Source: JASJCL01 sp050291585 (lineage in GTDB: Bacteria; Desulfobacterota; Desulfobacteria; Desulfobacterales; Desulfosarcinaceae). From it: a DNA stretch of 64,000 bases. The position numbers and the translations under genes were made by a program. The DNA lies in assembly GCA_050291585.1 (NCBI GenBank), contig JBNKKA010000003.1, positions 6,146-70,145 of the forward strand, in the 5' to 3' direction. Below the pieces are notes generated by a model. The model was given only the letters and a program-made list of their open reading frames with translations, was not told the origin of the DNA and did no database searches. Shown here piece by piece: positions 53,867 to 62,733 of the stretch. The first letter of the stretch is position 1, and each line of letters starts with the position of its first letter.

Positions 53867-53906
53867 TCACCGGGCCAGATCTGGCTCGGATATGAACGTT
53901 TAACAA

Positions 53907-53958
53907 ATAGAGCACAGGGCGAGGCGCTGGCAGCCGGCGTTCTGTGCTCTATCTGTTT
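53907..53958 (+). terminator. Rho-independent terminator after the 5S/biotin gene
   Basis: ATAGAGCACAG (53907-53917) and CTGTGCTCTAT (53942-53952) form a perfect 11-bp stem; a smaller GC-rich hairpin (CGCTGG/CCGGCG) caps it. CTGTTT follows. It lies about 40 bases after the stop codon, separating this gene from sucC. Confidence 0.78.
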
Positions 53959-54064
53959 CCGATCTTTGGGATGCGCAGGGATTGACCTGTGCTGATAGAG
54001 GCCGGACCATATTTGGTATTAGAAAATCGCCTTAAACCCACAGGAGGGTGTACCAGGAGGATTT

Positions 54065-55231
54065 ATGAAGATTCACGAATATCAGGCCAAAGAGTTGTTC
54101 CGTAAATACGGTGTCCCCGTTCCCGAAGGCGCTGTGGCCTTCACCCCCGACGAGGCCCAAACTGTGGCCAAGACTCTTGGGGGTTATCCGGTGGTGGTCA
54201 AGGCCCAGATCCACGCAGGCGGGCGTGGTAAAGGCGGTGGTGTCAAGCTGGCCGCTTCGGTGGATGAGGTGGCGACCCTGGCCAAGGAGATCATCGGCAT
54301 GAACCTGGTGACCCACCAGACCGGGCCCGATGGACAGGTGGTGCGCAAGGTGCTGGTGGAGCAGGGGCTCAACATCGCCAAGGAGCTTTACCTGAGTATT
54401 CTCCCCGACCGGGCCACGGCCACCAACGTGATCATGGCCAGTGAAGCCGGCGGCATGGACATCGAAGCCGTGGCCGCGGAGACCCCGGAGAAGATTATCA
54501 AGGTCCACGTGGATCCCCTCTTGGGGATCCGGGCCTATCACTGCCGCAAAGTGGCCTTCGGCCTCAACATCCCCCCGGCCGCCATGAAGGCCTTCAACAA
54601 GCTGCTGGTCAATCTGTACAAGCTGTTCGCTTCCACAGATTGCAGCCTGGTGGAGATCAACCCGCTGGTGCTCACCGCCGACGACCAGGTGATCGCCCTG
54701 GACGCCAAGGTGGATATCGACTCCAACGCCCTCTATCGTCACAAGGATATCCAGGAGTACCGCGATACCGACGAGGAGGACCCCCTGGAGGTGGAGGCCT
54801 CGAAATACAACCTCAACTACATCAACCTGGGCGGCGGCGGTAACATCGGCAATATGGTCAACGGGGCCGGCCTGGCCATGGCCACCATGGACATCATCAA
54901 GCTGGCGGGCGCCGAGCCGGCCAATTTCCTCGATGTGGGGGGCGGAGCCAACGCGGAGATGGTGGAGAACGGATTCCGTATCATCCTCAGTGACCCCAAC
55001 GTCAAGGGCATCCTCATCAATATTTTCGGCGGCATCCTGCGCTGCGACGTCCTGGCCCAGGGGGTGGTGGAAGCGGCCAACAAGGTGGGCCTCAAGGTGC
55101 CTGTGGTGGTTCGCATGGAGGGCACCAACGTGGAAGCGGGGCGCAGAATCCTGGCTGAATCGGGGCTGACCCTCATCACCGCCAAGAACCTCAAGGACGC
55201 CGCCCAAAAAGTGGCGGAGATCGCGGCTTAG
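54065..55231 (+). CDS. sucC: Succinyl-CoA synthetase (ADP-forming type), beta subunit
   Basis: SucC holds the nucleotide and succinate sites of the enzyme that turns succinyl-CoA to succinate with ATP or GTP formation. The 388-residue length is standard. Family parts are MKIHEYQAKELFRKYGVPVP, VVKAQIHAGGRGKGGGVKLA in the ATP-grasp fold, EINPLV with the metal-binding acidic residues, LGGGGNIGNMVNGAGLAMAT, and IFGGILRCDV. It has two good ribosome sites, and sucD follows after 70 bp. Here it would complete propionate to succinate conversion. Confidence 0.97.
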   Translation: MKIHEYQAKELFRKYGVPVPEGAVAFTPDEAQTVAKTLGGYPVVVKAQIHAGGRGKGGGVKLAASVDEVATLAKEIIGMNLVTHQTGPDGQVVRKVLVEQGLNIAKELYLSILPDRATATNVIMASEAGGMDIEAVAAETPEKIIKVHVDPLLGIRAYHCRKVAFGLNIPPAAMKAFNKLLVNLYKLFASTDCSLVEINPLVLTADDQVIALDAKVDIDSNALYRHKDIQEYRDTDEEDPLEVEASKYNLNYINLGGGGNIGNMVNGAGLAMATMDIIKLAGAEPANFLDVGGGANAEMVENGFRIILSDPNVKGILINIFGGILRCDVLAQGVVEAANKVGLKVPVVVRMEGTNVEAGRRILAESGLTLITAKNLKDAAQKVAEIAA

Positions 55232-55301
55232 GTCGAATTCGCCGCCTGAGGATTGTAAGTGTCAGATTATTAAAAAAGAAGTAAATATTTGAGGAGATGC
55301 C

Positions 55302-56171
<870 letters not shown>

Positions 56172-56223
56172 TGCCCATCCAAAAACGGCATAGTCCATAA
56201 AAAGACCTTTGTATATAAATGAC

Positions 56224-56263
56224 GATCCGAAATCTCCCCCTAATGGGAGATTTCGGATCTTTT
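56224..56263 (+). terminator. Rho-independent terminator after sucD
   Basis: GATCCGAAATCTCCC (56224-56238) and GGGAGATTTCGGATC (56245-56259) form a perfect 15-bp stem with a six-base loop, followed by TTTT. Confidence 0.93.
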
Positions 56264-56337
56264 GATCTGGTCCTAGCACAGCCGCTTGTGGTAGACAGAG
56301 TTCTTGGTCAGTTACCCTAACCACCCGGCAGGTTTTT

Positions 56338-56694
56338 ATGCACGAAATGGGCATCGCCCTCGAGATCATCGACATCGCCACCGCATCCATTCCCGCCGAT
56401 CTGGTCGGGGCCAAGGTGGCGCGGGTCAATTTGGAGGTGGGCAAGCTCTCGGCCATCGTGCCCGACAGCCTGCGCTTCTGCTTCTCCATCGCCACCAAGG
56501 AGACCGCCCTCGAGGGGGCCGAACTGGTGATCGACACCCGGCCGGTGGTGGCGATCTGCAAGGGCTGCGGACTGCGCTGGACCATCGAAAGCCCGGTTTT
56601 CACCTGCCCGGAATGTGAGGGCACCGACCTGACCCTGGCGTCGGGCCGTGAACTGGATATCACCTCCATTGAAATCGCCGAGGAGGAGGACTGA
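56338..56694 (+). CDS. hypA: Hydrogenase maturation nickel metallochaperone HypA
   Basis: HypA hands nickel to [NiFe]-hydrogenase precursors, with HypB. The 118-residue protein begins MHEMGIALEII, where histidine 2 helps bind nickel. It has a zinc site of two Cys pairs, CKGCG and CPEC, near residues 75-103. The length and layout are normal. hypB follows after 2 bp. No hydrogenase structural gene or other hyp gene lies in the window. Confidence 0.95.
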   Translation: MHEMGIALEIIDIATASIPADLVGAKVARVNLEVGKLSAIVPDSLRFCFSIATKETALEGAELVIDTRPVVAICKGCGLRWTIESPVFTCPECEGTDLTLASGRELDITSIEIAEEED

Positions 56695-56696
56695 AG

Positions 56697-57476
56697 ATGT
56701 TTCATCTCTACCGGTACCCCACAGCACAGCACCACAGCCATTTCCACAAACCCCATGACAAGGCGGTCGGGAGCGAACCAGCGGTGGAGCGCAAGCGTTC
56801 GGGAACCCGCGAGATCCAGGTGGTCCGGCGTGTACTGGATGCCAACGACATCATGGCCGACCGCAACCGCGAGCGTTTCAAGGCGGAGAATGTCTTCGTG
56901 CTCAACATGATGAGCTCTCCCGGTTCGGGAAAGACCACCACCCTCCAGAAGACCCTGGCCCACCTCATGCCCGATATCCGTTGCGCCGTCATCGTCGGCG
57001 ATATCTGCACGACCAACGACGCCGATCGCCTGGCGGCTTCAGGGGCCCCGGTGGTGCAGATCAACACCGATGAGTTCGGCGGTGACTGCCACCTGGCGGC
57101 CCACGTCATCGAAAAGGCCCTGGGGGGTATCGATCTGGCCGCCATCGACCTCCTCATCGTGGAGAACATCGGCAACCTGGTCTGTCCTGCGGAGTTCGAC
57201 ATCGGCGAAGACGCCCGCGTGGTGGTCCTCTCGGTCACCGAGGGGGAAGACAAGCCAGCCAAGTACCCCCTCATGTTCCGCGAGTGCGACGTGGCCCTGC
57301 TAAATAAGACTGACCTGCTGCCCTACCTGGACTTCGATCTCCAGCTGGCCCTTTCTACCCTGGCTCAGGTTCACCCCCACATGCCCGTCTACGAGGTGTC
57401 GGCAAAGACCGAAGCGGGTTTCGAGCCCTGGCTGGCCTGGATCAGGGAGGTCGTGCACACCAAGATTCCAGACTGA
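56697..57476 (+). CDS. hypB: Hydrogenase nickel incorporation GTPase HypB
   Basis: HypB is a GTPase of the G3E group needed for nickel insertion. The 259-residue protein has a histidine-rich N-terminus (HHSHFHKPH near residue 11) that may store nickel, and Walker A SSPGSGKTTTL near 76. The metal-binding CH pair of the G domain lies in GGDCHLAAHVIE near 129. NLVCPAEFDIGED and the guanine motif NKTD follow. ATG 56697 lies two bases after hypA, with GGAGGAGGA upstream inside the hypA end. Confidence 0.96.
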   Translation: MFHLYRYPTAQHHSHFHKPHDKAVGSEPAVERKRSGTREIQVVRRVLDANDIMADRNRERFKAENVFVLNMMSSPGSGKTTTLQKTLAHLMPDIRCAVIVGDICTTNDADRLAASGAPVVQINTDEFGGDCHLAAHVIEKALGGIDLAAIDLLIVENIGNLVCPAEFDIGEDARVVVLSVTEGEDKPAKYPLMFRECDVALLNKTDLLPYLDFDLQLALSTLAQVHPHMPVYEVSAKTEAGFEPWLAWIREVVHTKIPD

Positions 57477-57649
57477 TTCACGCGGCGTTTGAAGTTTAGA
57501 TTCAGATTTTTCTTGAAGTAGTTTGTGACCCCTGAATTCGGGGGTCAAGTTATTGCCATCATGGCCGATATCTGTTTTGATTGCACCTGACCTAAGTGTC
57601 CTCCCGAAAAAAGCGCTACGCTCTATCATAAATCGCGCGGATCAACGCT

Positions 57650-57686
57650 GAGGCACCCGTCCATTTGAGGGGTGCTCACGTTTTTT
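57650..57686 (+). terminator. Possible rho-independent terminator
   Basis: GAGGCACCC (57650-57658) pairs with the GGGTGCTC that ends at 57677, with one bulged G and an 11-base loop. Six T residues follow at 57681-57686. It lies 174 bases past hypB, so it may end a long hypB transcript or an unannotated small RNA. Confidence 0.55.
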
Positions 57687-57793
57687 GTTATATGGCTGTC
57701 CATGACGACGGAACAGTGAGCGCTGATATGGGCTGCCGGCCGAGAGCTATTCATTAGGCGCTTCCCCGTGACGCGGGAACGATTTTTTGACAC

Positions 57794-57818
57794 TGCCTGA
57801 CTCCAGATGGGTCAGGCA
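57794..57818 (+). promoter_or_regulatory. Inverted repeat just upstream of the lipoprotein ribosome site
   Basis: TGCCTGAC and GTCAGGCA are perfect eight-base arms with a nine-base centre. It lies 24 bp before the lipoprotein start and could be an operator or an mRNA hairpin near the ribosome site. Confidence 0.4.
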
Positions 57819-57842
57819 TCAACAGAAGAAAGGAAATAATAG

Positions 57843-58433
57843 ATGCAGAGAAGAAAACAGCTTCAATCCATGTTCTTCATTGGTCTGGTCCTCATGCTGG
57901 TGGGCTTCCTAACGGCTTGTGGCGGGCAGTCCCAGGGAACCGGATCCGAAACGCCCGAAGCGGCCGAGCCTTTCGCCAACGAAGCGCCCCTCGACAGCGC
58001 CTATTCGAGCGTCGTGGTAGCGCCTTTCACGGCCACCGATGCGGTGAAAACAGACTACCCGGACGCATTGGGCGAAAGCCATTCGGCCCTCATGGCGGCC
58101 TTGATCAAAAAGGGGCGTTTCCAGCAGGTCAACAAGGAACTCAAGGGCGCTGGCGACGGTTGTCTCATCGTCCAGTCCAATGTGTCCGATATGCGCATCG
58201 TTAGTGGTGCCGCGCGTTTCTGGGGCGGAGCCTTTGCCGGTAGTTCCAACATGGTTCTGGATGTCAAACTGGTGGACGCCAAGACCCAGACAGTGGTACG
58301 CGAAAAACGTTTTGAGAGCGGTAACAACGCCTTTGCCGCGGCTTGGACCTATGGTTCCTCAGACAGAAGTCTGCCCACCGATATGGGCCACATCGTCGCT
58401 GAGTATCTGGCCAAGGTAGTGCCCACCAACTAG
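57843..58433 (+). CDS. DUF4410-like lipoprotein
   Basis: The 196-residue protein has a lipoprotein signal peptide with lipobox FLTAC, so the lipidated cysteine is residue 26. A low-complexity linker and a compact domain follow, with YSSVVVAPFTATDAVKTDYP, a middle VQSNVSDMRIVSGAARFWGGAFAGSSNM (cores SNVSDMRIVSG and GGAFAGSSNM) and a final VAEYLAKVV. This matches my memory of DUF4410, a family of envelope lipoproteins of unknown function with a GNA1162/LPP20-like fold. A hairpin follows the stop. It stands alone. Confidence 0.7.
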   Translation: MQRRKQLQSMFFIGLVLMLVGFLTACGGQSQGTGSETPEAAEPFANEAPLDSAYSSVVVAPFTATDAVKTDYPDALGESHSALMAALIKKGRFQQVNKELKGAGDGCLIVQSNVSDMRIVSGAARFWGGAFAGSSNMVLDVKLVDAKTQTVVREKRFESGNNAFAAAWTYGSSDRSLPTDMGHIVAEYLAKVVPTN

Positions 58434-58468
58434 CAAATTCGAATCATCATTCAACCCACGCTTCCAAA

Positions 58469-58502
58469 GGCTCCTCGAGGGGTTTTTGCTCCTCGGGGAG
58501 TC
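58469..58502 (+). terminator. Hairpin after the DUF4410-like gene, probable terminator
   Basis: GGCTCCTCGAGG (58469-58480) pairs over 12 positions, two of them G-U, with CCTCGGGGAGTC (58491-58502). The loop holds five T residues. Only a short CGCTTT follows, so termination may be partial. Confidence 0.55.
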
Positions 58503-58716
58503 GCTTTACACCCGCCTTAGTTTAACTCCCATTGCTCCCGCTGAAAATGACTCACCGTTCATTCTAACCCTTGAAAATGTAAAACTTTTGTCAACCATCG
58601 GGACGTCCTTGTCAAAGCGAGTTATATTGTTTAAGCGCAGGTAGAAACGTGCCGAAGCGTAAGATGCGAACTGTCGCGCTGTCGCACCCTGGTAATCCAC
58701 ACCGGAGGACACCTTA

Positions 58717-59835
58717 ATGAAACTGCCCGAACTAAAAATTGGAAGCCTCGTAAGTCCCTTGCCCATTATCCAGGGGGGCATGGGGGTGGGCATCTCCATG
58801 GCTGGGTTGGCCTCCGCAGTGGCAAAAGAGGGGGGCGTAGGCGTCATCGCCGCCGCCATGGCGGGCATCACTGAAAAGGACGTGGCCACCAACGGGGTCG
58901 AGGCCAACACACGTGCCCTCAAGCGCGAGATCCGCAAGGCGCGCGCCAATACCCAAGGTATTTTGGGCGTCAACATTATGGTGGCCCTGACCCACTTCGC
59001 CGACCTGGTCAAAACTGCCATCGACGAGGGGATCGACGTGATCTTCTGCGGTGCCGGCCTGCCCATGGATCTGCCCAGCTATCTCAAGGAGGGCGCGCGC
59101 ACCAAGCTGGTGCCCATCGTCTCATCCGCCCGTGCCGCCAAGCTGATCTGTCGCAAGTGGCAGACAAAATACAATTACCTCCCCGATGCCTTTGTAGTGG
59201 AGGGGCCCATGGCCGGGGGCCACCTGGGCTTCACAGCAGAACAGATCGACGACCCGCGTTTCCGTCTCGAAAATCTTATCAAAGAGGTCGTTGCAACTGT
59301 CCAAGGCATCACCGCCGATAAGGACAAAGAGATCCCCGTCATCGCCGCCGGCGGGGTCTACACGGGGGATGATATCCGCCGTTTTCTCGAACTGGGCGCC
59401 GCCGGTGTTCAATTGGGCACCCGCTTCGTGGCTACCCATGAATGCGACGCGGATCCCGCCTTCAAGCAGGCCTTCCTCGATGCTGGCAAAGAGGACGTGA
59501 CCATCATCAAAAGCCCGGTGGGACTGCCGGGTCGGGCCGTAGACAACCAGTTTCTCCGGGATGTGGCCGCAGGTGGGAAGCGCCCCTTCAACTGCCCCTA
59601 CCATTGCATCAAAACCTGCGACCCCGAGAATAGCCCCTACTGCATCGCCATGGCCCTGGCCCGGGCGCGCAAGGGCAAGCTCAAGCATGGCTTCGCATTT
59701 GCGGGTGAGAACGTTCACCGAGTGAACAAGATCACATCGGTCAAGGAGCTTCTCACTTCCTTAGCCGAGGAGTATCATAAAGCTACCTCTGAGACGTATC
59801 CTCAGACGATATACACAGCTACAGCCGCAGCTTGA
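58717..59835 (+). CDS. Nitronate monooxygenase-like flavoprotein
   Basis: The 372-residue protein has the TIM-barrel FMN-binding fold of the nitronate monooxygenase/FabK group: PLPIIQGGMGVGISMAGLA near residue 14, VVEGPMAGGHLGF near 160 (with the usual histidine), and IAAGGVYTGDDIRRFLELGAAGVQLGTRF (cores AAGGVYTGDD and GVQLGTRF) in the phosphate-binding half. Near residue 290 it has four cysteines spaced C-x3-C-x3-C-x7-C in CPYHCIKTC and SPYC, which may hold a cluster. FabK-like enoyl reductase activity is an alternative. It has a ribosome site GGAGGA and no close partner. Confidence 0.85.
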   Translation: MKLPELKIGSLVSPLPIIQGGMGVGISMAGLASAVAKEGGVGVIAAAMAGITEKDVATNGVEANTRALKREIRKARANTQGILGVNIMVALTHFADLVKTAIDEGIDVIFCGAGLPMDLPSYLKEGARTKLVPIVSSARAAKLICRKWQTKYNYLPDAFVVEGPMAGGHLGFTAEQIDDPRFRLENLIKEVVATVQGITADKDKEIPVIAAGGVYTGDDIRRFLELGAAGVQLGTRFVATHECDADPAFKQAFLDAGKEDVTIIKSPVGLPGRAVDNQFLRDVAAGGKRPFNCPYHCIKTCDPENSPYCIAMALARARKGKLKHGFAFAGENVHRVNKITSVKELLTSLAEEYHKATSETYPQTIYTATAAA

Positions 59836-59972
59836 GGCTCGGTTTCCCCGTTCCTAAGCCGCTGCCGGTGTACACTTACCTATCCGTCGGCGGCGGTGTT
59901 GAATCCAAACGCTCCGGTTCTCTATTTCCCCACTTTTGCACGCCTATTTTCAATTAAACGGAGTGCTGCATT

Positions 59973-60608
59973 TTAAAATTCGGCCATTGCCCGCACCGGT
60001 GCGCCGTCAGCTCCAGTGAGCCTGAGGGGCAGACAGGTGAGCTGAAAACCGTTCTCGGGGAGTTGATCCAGGTGGGCCATGTTCTCAATGATGAGGATGT
60101 CGCTTTCCAGGAGTGTCTTGTGAACGGGTAAGTCTTGCGTGTCGTAGCGATCGGCGGAGATGTTGTCCAGGCCGATACCCTTGAGATGGAAGCCCGTCAG
60201 CCAGCGGGCCGCTTCAATGCTCAGGACGGGATGCTGTTCGAAGTAGGCTTGGTCTCCCCAGCGTTGGCCCCAGCCGGTGTGCAGCAGGAGGAATTCGGCA
60301 GAGGTGAGTGTTTCGTTAAGGTGAGCCAGTTTCTTCAAACCAATCTCTTGGCTGGAAAGACCACTTAGGTCTACACAAACGCCGGGGCCTTTGAAGGTCT
60401 CGATGGGGTAGCTGTCCAGATCGCGTCCATTGGCGATGAGGTGGCAGGGCGCGTCCATATGGGTGCCGGTGTGGGAGTAGAAGCGGATGATCTTTTCGGC
60501 GAAGCCGTTGTTGGCCACCGTACAGGCCTGAGTGATCCTGGGACTTTCTGCGCCCGGATAGACGGGCATGCCGGTGCTGATTGGATGGGTCAGATCGACT
60601 GAGGGCAT
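59973..60608 (-). CDS. Cyclase family protein (kynurenine formamidase-like hydrolase)
   Basis: The 211-residue protein belongs to the cyclase family (PF04199-type), metal-dependent amide and ester hydrolases such as kynurenine formamidase and isatin hydrolase. It begins MPSVDLTHPISTGMPVYPG and has the metal-binding motif HTGTHMDAPCHL near residue 47. A later stretch has HTGWGQRWGDQAYF. The gene ends a - strand operon after the SDR gene, from which it is 16 bp away. The substrate cannot be inferred. Confidence 0.87.
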   Translation of the reverse strand: MPSVDLTHPISTGMPVYPGAESPRITQACTVANNGFAEKIIRFYSHTGTHMDAPCHLIANGRDLDSYPIETFKGPGVCVDLSGLSSQEIGLKKLAHLNETLTSAEFLLLHTGWGQRWGDQAYFEQHPVLSIEAARWLTGFHLKGIGLDNISADRYDTQDLPVHKTLLESDILIIENMAHLDQLPENGFQLTCLPLRLTGADGAPVRAMAEF

Positions 60609-60624
60609 AAGGGCTCTTTCTCGA

Positions 60625-61443
60625 TTAGGATTTCATGCGCAGGCGCAGGGTGCGTAGGTCCTCTGCCACAATTTGCTCGGCTTGTTGAATTAAATCTTCG
60701 ATATTATCCCCAACGTGAAGGTAGCGGCCGGTGAGGGTGTCCACCCGGCCTGCGGCGATGGTAAGGCAGAGGCTGCTCACCTGCCTGGGGTGCAGCCATT
60801 GGCCCTCCGGGATCTGGTCGTAGGCTGGCAGCTTGTGGCTCAGGGCCGTCTTTACCAGGCCGGGGCTGACGGCAAAGGTAGTAACACCGGTACCTTGCAG
60901 GTCCTCGCTAAGGCTATCGGTCAGGCGCAGGAGGGCCGCCTTGCTTACCGCATATGGACACAAACCTGAGATGGGGGCCGTTCCTACATTGCTGCCGAGG
61001 TTGATGATGCGGCCTCGACCGCGGGCCAGCATTTCGGGCAGAAAGGCTCTTACACAGAGCATGGCGCCCTTGAGGTTGACCTCCATGACGCGCCACCAAT
61101 CCTCTGGGGGCATCTCCCACCAGCGACCCGGTTTTCCCAGGATGCCGGCGTTGTTGACCAGGAGGTCCACGCCATTAAACTGAGCGCCCAGCGAGTTTTG
61201 CAACTTATCTACCTGCGCTGCTGCGGTCACATCCGCAACTATCGCCAGGGCCTTGCCGCCTTCTGAGCGAATCTGCTTCACAGCGGTCGCCAGATTCGCC
61301 TTGTTACGGCCAACGACTGCCACTGTGGCTCCGGCTGTCGCCAGGGCTTCGGCGATATGCAAACCGATGCCGCCTCCGCCGCCGGTGACCACGGCCATCT
61401 GACCTCTCAGATCTGCGGATATGGCTGAGGGCTGATGGTTCAT
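60625..61443 (-). CDS. Short-chain dehydrogenase/reductase
   Basis: The protein of about 272 residues has the classical SDR pattern: TGGGGGIGLHIAEAL near residue 19 (NAD(P) binding), NNAGILG near 94, and the catalytic YxxxK in CPYAVSKAALLRL near 163. FabG-like 3-oxoacyl reductases and hydroxyacyl dehydrogenases look like this; the substrate is unknown. The start ATG at 61443 overlaps the stop of the upstream DUF3783 gene (ATGA). The frame stays open further upstream, but only as a shadow of that gene. Confidence 0.9.
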   Translation of the reverse strand: MNHQPSAISADLRGQMAVVTGGGGGIGLHIAEALATAGATVAVVGRNKANLATAVKQIRSEGGKALAIVADVTAAAQVDKLQNSLGAQFNGVDLLVNNAGILGKPGRWWEMPPEDWWRVMEVNLKGAMLCVRAFLPEMLARGRGRIINLGSNVGTAPISGLCPYAVSKAALLRLTDSLSEDLQGTGVTTFAVSPGLVKTALSHKLPAYDQIPEGQWLHPRQVSSLCLTIAAGRVDTLTGRYLHVGDNIEDLIQQAEQIVAEDLRTLRLRMKS

Positions 61444-61877
61444 TGAGGTTGCTGGCGCTTGCGGGCCGCCATGGCGGCCCGCTCGGCATTGAGCTCTTTG
61501 AGCAGGGCGTTCAGGGGCCATGTTGCCGAGGTGGGCGTGAGGACCGCCCACAATGTGGGCGGCATGCCCACCTCACGGGAGAGGTTCATCAGGAGGTGGA
61601 ACTCCTTCTGCAAGAGGCCGCCGGCAACAATGGCCCTTGGATGGTCTGCCGCTGGCGCGCAGGGTGAACCGATGGGCTGCTCGAAGAGGGCTTTCAATTG
61701 GATCTCTCCATCGCTTTCGCCCGCCCAGAGACAGTCGATATCCTTTACTTCTGCGACCTCAATGAGCTTCAGGAAATCTGTGCGGGCGGCAGTGTCAAAA
61801 CCGCACAGAACCAAACGGCGGGGGCCGAAGAGCGGTTGTTCCGAAGGGTCGAGTTTCTCAAAAGTGGCATCCGTCAT
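61440..61877 (-). CDS. DUF3783-like protein
   Basis: The protein of about 145 residues has the closing pattern of the DUF3783 family: LREVGM-type turn (here SREVGMPPTLWAVLTPTSATW) followed by PLNALLKELNAERAAMAARK. The first half (RRLVLCGFDTAARTDFLKLIE) looks like a small alpha/beta fold. The function of this family is not known. The start ATG 61877 has TGGAG upstream; an ATG 36 codons earlier overlaps the HAD gene. It lies between the HAD and SDR genes in the same - strand operon. Confidence 0.7.
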   Translation of the reverse strand: MTDATFEKLDPSEQPLFGPRRLVLCGFDTAARTDFLKLIEVAEVKDIDCLWAGESDGEIQLKALFEQPIGSPCAPAADHPRAIVAGGLLQKEFHLLMNLSREVGMPPTLWAVLTPTSATWPLNALLKELNAERAAMAARKRQQPQ

Positions 61878-61923
61878 AGTGTTCTCCAGGTGAGTTTTAA
61901 GACGGGAACAGGTGATTAGGTCG

Positions 61924-62541
61924 TCAATCTGTCCCTTGGTCAAGGGTGAGCGCATCCAGGGTCGCCCGAATCTGATCCCAGTCATGACAGCGGGTGATCT
62001 TGCCGTTGACCTTTGCTGATCGGTTCCAGGGACGGTCCACCAAGGCCACCGGGGTGGCGAGTTTATCGGCCAGATAGGTGGCCATGCTGGCGCTGTCTTC
62101 CACCGCCAAGGTAAACGACATCTTCTGCAGATCGCTCAGGGGCAGGGCGATGTCGGGGTCCATCTCCGGGCGCCGATATTTGTCCACGATGGTGAAGCTC
62201 TCGTAGGCCACATTGTGATCCTTGAGCCATTGCTGTGAGGTTTCGACGGTACTTGTCAGGCGGCCGGTGACGATGTGGACACTGTGGCCCTGCTCAGCCC
62301 ACAAAGCCAGGGTTTCGAGAGCGCCGGGGGAGGGGGCCATGGCGAGGATCTCATCGGGCCGGTGGGCCACCTCCACCAGGTGGTCGTACTCTTTTTCAGA
62401 CAGGCCGAAGGAGCGCTGCAGGTCGAAAGTCACCATATCTGACAGGGTGGCCTCTTTGCCGAACTCCCGGGCGACGATGCGCAGATAGGTACCGGCGCTG
62501 TCGGTGAGGACATCATCGACATCGACATAGACGTGGGCCAT
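61924..62541 (-). CDS. HAD-family 5'(3')-deoxyribonucleotidase-like protein
   Basis: The 205-residue protein begins with HAD motif I, VYVDVDDVLTD (nucleophile and acid aspartates near residues 7 and 9). Motif II lies in HIVTGRLT near 94 and the late acidic motif in AVEDSASMATYLADKL near 157. This matches NT5C-type deoxyribonucleotidases, which dephosphorylate nucleoside monophosphates; a different small phosphate ester is possible. It has a good ribosome site (GAGGAG) and leads the - strand operon. Confidence 0.82.
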   Translation of the reverse strand: MAHVYVDVDDVLTDSAGTYLRIVAREFGKEATLSDMVTFDLQRSFGLSEKEYDHLVEVAHRPDEILAMAPSPGALETLALWAEQGHSVHIVTGRLTSTVETSQQWLKDHNVAYESFTIVDKYRRPEMDPDIALPLSDLQKMSFTLAVEDSASMATYLADKLATPVALVDRPWNRSAKVNGKITRCHDWDQIRATLDALTLDQGTD

Positions 62542-62616
62542 GGGTTCTCCTCATTTGGTCTATGGTGGTGTGGAGGCTTGAATCGTTGATACGAAGCAGG
62601 TTTAACATGGGGCGGG

Positions 62617-62670
62617 ACCTGCGGCAAGGGGGAGTCAGGGCGTTGGTGGGAGGGCACCCTTGCCGCAGGT
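62617..62670 (-). terminator. Large inverted repeat downstream of the PH-domain gene
   Basis: ACCTGCGGCAAGGG (62617-62630) and CCCTTGCCGCAGGT (62657-62670) are perfect 14-bp arms with a 26-base centre. A second hairpin, AGGGGCTG/CAGCCCCT, lies at 62687-62710. Both are downstream of the - strand PH-domain gene and upstream of the HAD gene. Neither has a T-run, so their role as terminators is uncertain. Confidence 0.45.
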
Positions 62671-62733
62671 TTCACTGGGGGCGGTTAGGGGCTGGTGGTG
62701 GTCAGCCCCTGGCAGTTAACCATTGAAACCGGT

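Larger units (their letters stand above)
57477..57842. other. Gap with several hairpins between hypB and the lipoprotein gene
   Basis: This 366-bp gap holds three inverted repeats: TGACCCC/GGGGTCA at 57526-57547, a stem at 57650-57677 followed by TTTTTT, and TGCCTGAC/GTCAGGCA at 57794-57818, which lies just before the lipoprotein ribosome site (AAAGGA). No gene is supported, but a small RNA ending at the T-run cannot be ruled out. Confidence 0.5.

Noticed and set aside
54032..55207. 391-codon open frame on the - strand
   Set aside because: It mirrors sucC almost exactly and lacks any motif.
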